From the NCBI GenBank assembly GCA_034509735.1, contig JACGWO010000001.1, forward strand, positions 35,839,966 to 35,903,965: a stretch of 64,000 nt of DNA, in the 5' to 3' direction. Origin of the DNA: Sesamum alatum (Eukaryota; Streptophyta; Magnoliopsida; Lamiales; Pedaliaceae). This document shows, in pieces, positions 57,480-64,000 of this stretch. Every line of letters begins with the position of its first letter. Position 1 is the first letter of the stretch. The notes beneath the pieces are model-generated. The model saw only the letters and a program-made list of their open reading frames with translations. It searched no databases and had not been told where the DNA came from. The position numbers were made by a program, and so were the translations under genes.

Positions 57480-58150
57480 ATGTGAGGGGTAATCCCCCTT
57501 TATAAATAACATATCAAAACTGAATACCTTATAAGCGAAGTGTTGTGCTAACTAAATATTAAGGGTAACCCCCCTCTTTTTAAATCAAACTTCAATTTGA
57601 GGGGCAATCCCCCTCTTTCAGACAGAATATTAATGTGAGGGGCAGTCCCCCTCTTTTAGATAGAATATTAATGTGAGGGGCCATTCCCCTCTCGTGGACA
57701 GAATTTCAATTTGAGGGGCAATCCCCCTCTTTCAAATAGAATGTTAATGTGAGGGGCCATCCCCCTCTGAGAGGCAATCCCTCTCTTTTAGATGATGTTT
57801 TCGATGTTAGGGGCAATCCCCCTATGACAGGCAACCCCTCTCTTTTAAATGATATTTAGGTGCTAGAGGCAATCCCTCTCTTGATAACTTGGGGTAATCC
57901 CCCTATGAGAGGCAATCCCTCTCTTGATAACTCGGGGCAATCCCCTTATGAGAGGCCATCCCTCTCGTGACAACTGGGTATTTATTCGATGTTAGGGGCA
58001 ATCCCCCTACGAGAGGCAATCCCTCTCTTGATAACTTGGGGCAATCCCCCTATGAGAGGCAATCCCTCTCTTGATAACTCGGGGCAATCCCCCTATGAGA
58101 GGCCATCCCTCTTGTGACAACTGGGTATTTATGTGGGGCAATCCCCCTTT
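57480..58150 (-). repeat. Hairpin-repeat array in gypsy 3' region
   Basis: About 22 short self-complementary units of two types, GAGGGGCAATCCCCCTC and GAGAGGCAATCCCTCTC, plus shorter GGGGCAATCCCC forms, spaced 17-60 bp. Spacers are related (TTTAGATAGAATATTAATGT, TTGATAACT). In the right half (57,885-58,110) the two types alternate. Tandem repeats in the 3' UTR of Tat-lineage elements are a known feature; this pattern of paired changes is notable. Confidence 0.8.
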
Positions 58151-58267
58151 TGCAAAAAATAAAACACAGAGGTGACAAAAAACTCGTCAAAAGGACATTT
58201 TATTATCATAATCGGAGGTACAAGAAAGTCTTAAACTACAAGCTTCATACCTTAAAACGAGAAAAAT
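58151..58267 (-). other. Gypsy sequence between pol end and repeat array
   Basis: Short A-rich stretch after the pol stop codon on the minus strand; no further motif seen. Confidence 0.4.
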
Positions 58268-59087
58268 TTATACAAAATACTTCTTTAGGTTGACCACGTT
58301 CCATGTACGCGGTACTTCTTTTCCATCCAACTTTTGCAGGCGGTACGTTCCTCCCACAATCTCAATCACTTGATATGGCCCGACCCATTTGGCGTCCAGC
58401 TTCCCAATGTTACCTGTGGCATCAGCCCTACTCAACATGAGGTCGCCCACTTGGAAGCCTCGATGTCTGACTCTGTCATTGTAGGCTCTTGCCATCAACG
58501 TTTTGTATGCTTCAGTTCTGACATTTGCGCTGCTCCTTAGCTCCTCCAGAAAATTCAGGTCGACTCTCCTTTCACTTTCTTTGCTAGTTGGCTCGTAGCA
58601 CTTCACTCGGAGTGTCTCTTCTCCAATCTCCACTGGGATGACGGTTTCCGACCCATAAACTAGACTGAACGGGGTTTCCCCCGTGCTTCAGCGTGGGGTG
58701 GTTCGATATGCCCATAGGATTCCCTGAAGCTCCTCTACCCAATTGCCTTTGGCATCTTCTAGCCTCGTCTTCAAATTTTGGAAGACTACCCTGCTGATTA
58801 CTTCCGCCTGCTCGCCCGAACGGGATGTCGCGAAGGTCCATACTTTTCCGCTAGGGCGTGAATGATGTCGGCATGCTCCTGGCATCCTTAGAATCTTTCA
58901 CTAAGTTCCCTGCATCCTTACGCTCTGTAGGCCAGAGATGTCCTCGCTTTGGGGCCTGGCATCTTAACACTCTACCGCCGGAGTGATTACGCAGCCTTCC
59001 TCTTCCTACTCTGCTTAATCCTCGCCGATGTATCCAAGATGTGGTTTGTAAAAAGCCTCCTTTATGCAGCTTACTTCCAATTACCAT
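58268..59087 (-). pseudogene. Gypsy integrase remnant
   Basis: Minus strand. 59,087-58,860 resembles the integrase zinc region (NHSGGR...GHLWPT.RKDA) but out of frame. From about 58,815 the C-terminal part of the core follows (NLKTRLEDAKGNWVEELQGILWAYRTTPR), then an in-frame TGA at 58,687-58,685. The frame continues as TGETPFSLVYGSE and the terminal domain with VGDLMLSRAD, GKLDAKWVGPYQV and YRLQKLDGKEVPRTWN, ending at 58,268. The catalytic Asp region is deleted. The motifs are those of Tat-like Ty3/gypsy integrases. Confidence 0.8.
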
Positions 59088-59597
59088 GAGCTCCGCTGAT
59101 CTAGCTTGACTTACCCTTGCTTCCTTGAGGTTCCTTGGGGTTATATGGACTCTTGAAGCAAAATCCCAAAATTCTCAATCTTCTTTCAAACCTTCTTCCC
59201 AGCTTGATGAAACGCTCTTCACCGTCAAGGCTTCTTCCGACACTACGTCCACTCCGCGTCGCTCTTGACTCAGTAGGGTTATTCTCTTGCTCTCCGGAAG
59301 AGGCAATGAGCTGGCTGATTTAAGGAGCCCGTTCGTCTCTTCCTTTCATGAGCACGGGATTTATTCTGGGATGAACTCACCGAACTTCCTTCTTAATACT
59401 TGGATGTCTGGTAAGTACTTGGTCATCTGCTCCCCTAGCTTCCCAACCTCCCTCTTACTGCTTGACCACAAGATGGAAGTCGCTATTCGCCTTCGTATAT
59501 GCCACTCCTGCTTTCTCCCTCTGCATATGTCACTCCTGCAATGCAAGTCAGCTTTCTCCCCTTGCAGAGCGACGCAAGTAAGCTTTTCTCCCCTTGC
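59088..59597 (-). pseudogene. Unresolved gypsy internal sequence
   Basis: Between gag start and integrase remnant. Frames are broken and I could not assign domains. It may hold parts of gag downstream of the repeats; several kilobases of a normal gypsy pol are missing here. Confidence 0.45.
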
Positions 59598-60062
59598 TCA
59601 GCGCATCACACTCCGACTTGTTTTTGGATCTGCTAGCGACACTGCTGCCTTCTCGCTAAAGATGATACGGTTTGGCATCGCGTCCTGTCTCTCCTCCTCC
59701 TGGATGCGCAGGTGGACTCTCTGAGGCGTGGGCCTCGACCTCTTCCTTCCTCTTCTCCTCCTGGCGGTGCGCCGGTGGACTCTCCAAGGCGTGGGCCTCG
59801 ACCTCTTCCTGCCTCTCCTCCTTCTGGCGGTGCGCCGGTGGACTCTCCGAGGCGTGGGCCTCGCCCTTTTCCTGCATCTCCTCCTCCTGGCGGTGCGCCG
59901 GTGTACTCTCCGAGGCACGGGCCTCGACCTCTTCCTGCCGGTCTTCTTGCCTTTGTGTTGGTGCTGGTGGATTCGCCAGGGCGTAGCCCTGCTCCTCCTC
60001 TCCTCTTCTTTCGGGTCCTCTTGCCCCACGTTTGCGCTTCTTGTGTTCGATCTTGTGTTCAT
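59598..60062 (-). pseudogene. Gypsy gag N-terminus with 21-residue repeats
   Basis: ATG at 60,062 gives MNTRS, a common start for Tat-like gag, 30 nt downstream of the primer region. An Arg-rich frame of 154 codons contains about four units of a 63-bp tandem repeat (roughly 59,715-59,965; unit words CGGTGCGCCGG, TCTCC, GGGCCTCG). Because 63 is a multiple of three, the repeat stays open in other frames too: one gives a Glu/Ala-rich 21-residue repeat. The frame choice rests on the MNTRS start. Confidence 0.65.
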
Positions 60063-60102
60063 CTTTGATGCCTAGACTGGTTTCCCACAGACGGTGCCAA
60101 GC

Positions 60103-60490
60103 TGGTGGGGTGAAATTCGGGAAGAAACGTAGCCTAAGCACGTGCACCAAAAGAACGCAAGAAGCTTAACAAAAACAAGGAAATGAAGAGTAAACTTTCT
60201 TTATTCCTTTAAAAGGTATCCCAAACAATAAAGTTCACCCCCTATTTATAGTAAATTTTTGGGGGGAAAATTACAATGTCGTCCTTTGATCCTACGGCCT
60301 AAATTAAACAGGCGAGGGTACTTCCGTCATTTCACTAGCCCCACTCTCTTTTCAACCTCCATCTCTTCAACCCCCCTTAACTTTCTTATAACTCCTCTCA
60401 ACCTCCATGAAAGGTTCTTATGCAATATTTATAAAATTTGGGGCCTTTTCGTAAATTTTCTCTTTTAGTTATTCTTCTCCACATCACAAG
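60103..60490 (-). repeat. Probable gypsy 5' LTR
   Basis: Sequence upstream of the gypsy primer region on the minus strand. A TATA (CTATAAATAGG, 60,242-60,251) lies about 140 bp before the LTR end. The inner boundary is set by the primer region; the outer boundary is only estimated because no second LTR is available. Confidence 0.5.
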
Positions 60491-60597
60491 GAGTGATCCA
60501 TGCATGACTGTATTAAACTGGCCATGCGTAGAAGCAAGAGAATAAACTTGGTATAATATATAAAAGACTGTCACATCTATTATGAATCAACTTCCAT

Positions 60598-60636
<39 letters not shown>

Positions 60637-60761
60637 ATATGCTCTCCGCTGATTGAGTATTAGACAATGAGAGATGCATGTGGGTATGCAACGTACCCAA
60701 ATTTTATTGTACTTTATTTATGAAGGAAATATGAAATACATAGGTCTTGGAATAAGTGATG
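60491..60761. other. Non-coding AT-rich sequence with (TA)n tract
   Basis: A (TA)n microsatellite lies at about 60,598-60,640. The remainder is AT-rich sequence without a recognised gene. Its right end, from 60,731, belongs to a diverged direct repeat with 62,238 onward. Confidence 0.6.
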
Positions 60762-60771
60762 ACCAACAAGC

Positions 60772-61738
60772 GGGAGAATTATATTTTTGGTCCCTCCATA
60801 ATAGCACCAATATAGTTTTGGTCCTTCTTCATTCGTAGGTTACACTTTTGGTCCCAATTAAATATATTTTTGAACACTTTTGGTCCTATCGTCAACTCTC
60901 CGTTAAGAGTTAACGGAAAACACACGTGTTGCGCATGTGAGACTGATTTTGGGGGGAAATTTGTTATATTTTTAGCGTCTAAATTCGTTGGTATTGACTA
61001 TAAAACCATTTTGGTACCAAATCATCTGTAAAAAAATTACAACCCCATCCCTATTCTCATTTTCATAATTTGACTGAAATTTTGTTGTTCAATAACTTCA
61101 AAATCAGATTTCTAGTCATGAGTAGAAGATATTCAAATACTGATTTGGCCGATTTGATAATATAGTGTAATGTTGATTTTTGTGGGTTTTCTTTTCCGGA
61201 AACTATTGTGGATGATGATAATGTAATGTTGTTAACTTTCTGTACTAGTAATTTGATGTTGTTGGATGGTTGTGAAGTTCTGATTTCTAATATTGTTTAT
61301 TTTTCTATATTTTGTGTGTTTTTAAAATAAATTAACTCTACTCATGGCTAGAAATAAATAAAAAATCAGTATTTAACTAACTTCTACTCATGGCTAGAAA
61401 TCTAATTTTGAAGTTATTGAACAACAAAAATTCGGTCAAATTGTGAAAGTGAGAATAGGGATGGGGTTGTAATTTTTTTTAGAGAGGATTTGGTTCCAAA
61501 ATTGCTTTATAGTCAAGGCCAACTAATTTAGGCGCCAAAATGCAACAAATTTCTCCCCAAAATCAGCCTCACATGTGCAACACGTGCGTTTTTTCGTTAA
61601 CTCTTAATGGAGAGCTGACGGTAGGACCAAAAGTGTTCAAAAATATGTCTAATTGGGACCAAAAGTGTAACTCGCGAATGAAAGGGGGCCAAAACTGTTT
61701 TAGTGGTATTATGGAGGGACCAAAAGTGTAATTTTCCC
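60772..61738. mobile_element. Mutator-like foldback (MULE-type) element
   Basis: 967 bp with long terminal inverted repeats of about 360 bp (60,772-61,135 and 61,378-61,738) around a ~240-bp AT-rich centre. The ends are GGGAGAATTATATTTTTGG and its imperfect complement. Each arm carries about four copies of the word ACTTTTGGTCC or its variants. A perfect 10-bp target duplication, ACCAACAAGC (60,762-60,771 and 61,739-61,748), fits Mutator-superfamily insertion. No transposase is encoded, so it is non-autonomous. Confidence 0.88.
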
Positions 61739-61748
61739 ACCAACAAGC

Positions 61749-62432
61749 TAATGAGTTAGCTCAGATTATCTATTATAGAGGACGGTTTAACTAAAGCATA
61801 TATCAAATATATATTGATATCCAATATCATAAATATTCATTTTATAAATTAAAATACATGATGTTTCCACAATATAATGAAAATTTAATTATGGGCAACA
61901 AAATAATTCTAAAATCGAAATAAACAATTAATTTTAAAATTAGAATCTAAAACCAATGGGACATTCCAAGAGTTTTAATCTACAGATATTATATATACTA
62001 ATTAAAACTCTAATCTTCCAAAAATCACAATTTAATCAACTTCAATTAATTTCCTGAAAATCCATTTAACTAAAAACATTAATTTTAGATATTCCAAAAA
62101 TGATTTTAATTAACAAGAAAGGAATTTCCGACACAAGAAAAGTCAATATTCTTCAAAACAATGCAATTTTAATCAAATTAACATGAAATAAGTTCTGAAT
62201 CTTCTTAGAAAATTTCCAAAGTTCATATTTGGCATATGAAATACATAGCTGTTGGAATCGCTAGCAAGCTAATGAATTGGCTCATGCGATGTATTGTAGA
62301 GGACATGCTGTTTCAACATAATGTTAATCTAATGAGAATAAAGTTATTTTGCCATCATTTATCGTTTTTTTTTGTAAATTATTTATGTATCTCACGGATA
62401 AAGCCTTTGGACCAAACAAATCAATGAGTTAG
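61749..62432. other. AT-rich intergenic sequence with a direct repeat
   Basis: Mostly AT-rich unique-looking DNA. 62,238-62,310 resembles the sequence that would surround the foldback element if it were removed (60,731-60,761 joined to 61,749-61,787): ATGAAATACATAG, TTGGAAT, AAGCTAATGA and AGAGGAC are shared in order. No gene recognised. Confidence 0.55.
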
Positions 62433-64000
62433 TGAAAGACTCGGGTACGGTTCAGGAATGTAACGGAAGCGTAAAATATAAAAATTTAAACAAGTTTGAA
62501 AAGGGTGTTTCCTTTGAAGTTCCCGAGCATTCAGTATTTGTGAAGATCATAATAACATAAAATAAACATGTTGGACATGTAGCTAAAGGATTAAAAGAAA
62601 AAGGTACAAGTATTTAAACCGAAACATTATCTTTTCGTTTTTCTTATGTAGAACGGGAACAAGCATTGTTCCCTTTTCGTTCCTTTCTCGTTCACTTTAG
62701 GATCGGAATTAGAACCCCTCTAATTTTTCCACCACATTACAGAATATAGTCTAACTCTATTGTTAGATACAAGTTAAACGAAGGGAAGAAACGAAACCGT
62801 ATTACACTATTGATTAATGTATATATATTTCGCTTGTTCTCAACTTGAATCTAATTCAAGGAGAAATCAAAATATGGAGAAAAGAGGGAATTTTCATCGC
62901 TTATGCGATCTTAGAGGAGAGCATGAGAGAACTATTGTGTGTTGTATATTTGATGTATTCACAATTCTAAAAACAAGTTACCTCCAAGGTAACCTGGACA
63001 CACACATGCACATTCTTTTCTCCATGAACTATCGTGCCCTTCATATGTGAAGGAGTTGAAACTCCTTCTCAACTTGCTCCAACCTCTTGAACTTGGACTT
63101 CAAGCCATGGACCATTTTTGATCAGTTTTGATATAATCAAATTAAATCAAGACCAACCAAGATCCATAGGTTCTCAATTAATCCAATTAATTTTAAATCT
63201 TATTGAAATCCAAAAAATTATTTAATCCAATAAAATAAACATAAGCTCAAACACTAATTAATTGATCCAATCAATTACTTAAACCAAACCCAATAAATTA
63301 ATCCGATTAAATTTAAAGGTGCTAAACCCAAAATTAATTAATCCGATTAATTCTTGGGCCATCCCTCCAATGGACTTACTCAATAAATGATCCAATCATT
63401 TATATTCTCCTTGAATTAATTAAATCTAACGTTTCTTCCAAAATTAATTCCAAATTAATTCCACTACTTCTGTAGTGATTTGTGTGTGACTCTTTAGGTT
63501 CACCTTCGGCTAGACTTGGGCTTGTGTCCAACAAAATTGATTAATCAAATCCACTTTAATTAATTATTTCTGATTAACCATTAATTAGAAACGCTCGTCA
63601 CCTTGTGTGCCCATCTAGCAATGATCCATGCCACTAGAGACTAGGTTAATGTTGGCGTGAACATTTAGACTCCCGAGTACCATACGGGTACAGTCCATCC
63701 ATCATTCGTCTCCTGGTCTAAGTCAAGGGCATGGAATTGGGTGTTGGTTCCCATCTTGGACTAGACAACTATGCTTAATTACTAGAAACGCGTTTGCTCT
63801 ATTGATCGACCTAGGAAACCATTCCCTACTTGATCAATCGTTGTGGCCACAGATTTAAAGAGTTTAAACCGTCTCAGATTTCATAGGAGACTCGACTATC
63901 ATATACTGACTGGTGACGGATTCTATCTTGGAACCCACCTTCCTCACTATACTCCGACTGCACTAGATAATGAAGGCATTCCAGATACGGACATCTCTTG
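62433..64000 (-). repeat. LTR-2 copy, runs off the window
   Basis: Starts TGAAAGACTCGGGTACGG after unique DNA (possible duplication GTTAG at 62,428-62,432) and matches the LTR-2 copies of B in order at lower identity, including the core at about 63,596-63,650 and an imperfect palindrome TTGTGGCCACAG (63,841-63,852). It is the inner end of a solo LTR or the 3' LTR of another minus-strand element. Confidence 0.88.

Larger units (their letters stand above)
57329..60490 (-). mobile_element. Degenerate Ty3/gypsy element (Tat-like)
   Basis: Minus-strand order: probable 5' LTR (60,490-60,103), primer region with the plant gypsy leader phrase TTGGCACCGTCTGTGGGAAA, gag start at 60,062, gag repeats, a collapsed middle, the end of integrase (to 58,268) and a 3' untranslated region with tandem hairpin repeats. 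Protease, RT and RNase H are missing. The 3' LTR is not seen, unless 27,500-27,551 is its remnant. Confidence 0.75.

Noticed and set aside
57480..58150. Regularly spaced short palindromic repeats that could suggest a CRISPR array.
   Set aside because: Spacers are related to each other, unit lengths vary, and the array sits in the 3' region of a plant gypsy element.
59656..60150. Plus-strand and alternative minus-strand frames over the gypsy gag repeat.
   Set aside because: The repeat length is a multiple of three, so several frames stay open. Only the frame starting MNTRS after the primer region fits gypsy organisation.
60598..60640. The (TA)n tract as a possible cruciform or origin element.
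   Set aside because: A plain dinucleotide microsatellite; nothing around it supports a function.

Overview
The window is plant nuclear DNA made almost entirely of transposable elements. I recognise no intact host gene, rRNA or tRNA. The evidence for a plant is the Ty1/copia gag-pol polyproteins, an initiator-tRNA-Met primer site (TGGTATCAGAGC), a degenerate Tat-like Ty3/gypsy element and a Mutator-like foldback element with a 10-bp target duplication. The species cannot be told from the sequence.

Layout, oldest host first. A minus-strand Ty3/gypsy element lies at about 57.3-60.5 kb; a 52-bp piece of another gypsy LTR survives at 27.50-27.55 kb. Copia element 0 (+) runs from the left edge to 27,499. 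It is split by a solo LTR (3,546-5,491, TSD GTTTG) and by copia element A (from 5,718). Element B (minus, 14,662-24,664) sits inside A's 3' LTR, and a deletion then joined B's outer LTR end to distal element-0 pol. From 27,552 comes D (+), a copy that has lost most of its internal region; its 3' LTR is split by organelle-like DNA containing a 500-N gap. D abuts the leader of element E (+). Element F (minus, 34,674-54,991, TSD AGTGG) is inserted in E's leader, and the young, nearly complete element G (+, 42,593-52,993, TSD GGCCA) is inserted in F's 5' LTR. E resumes at 54,992 and is cut off inside integrase at 57,328, where gypsy sequence begins. To the right lie a (TA)n tract, the foldback element (60,772-61,738) and the edge of another minus-strand copia LTR (62,433 onward).

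The copia elements share one internal design: PBS, then a leader of about 2.3 kb with a very GC-rich (GC)n block, a conserved domain of about 400 nt bounded by a 15-17 bp inverted repeat, a pair of identical palindromic motifs, and a TATA box about 105 nt before gag; then one gag-protease-integrase-RT-RNase H frame, PPT and an LTR of 2.0-2.2 kb. Elements 0, A, G and E carry recognisable, partly near-intact polyproteins. B and F have long-dead pol genes that share the same lesions, including a destroyed YVDD motif, yet keep paired LTRs, PBS, PPT and the leader structures. They look like a non-autonomous lineage mobilised by the autonomous one. Three LTR types (LTR-1: A, D, G and the solo LTR; LTR-2: B, the 62.4-kb copy and, diverged, element 0; LTR-3: F) are attached to this common internal region.

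The best candidates for undescribed biology are the structured leader domain with compensating changes, the palindrome pair, the internal TATA, the defective B/F lineage, and an array of about 22 hairpins in the gypsy 3' region.
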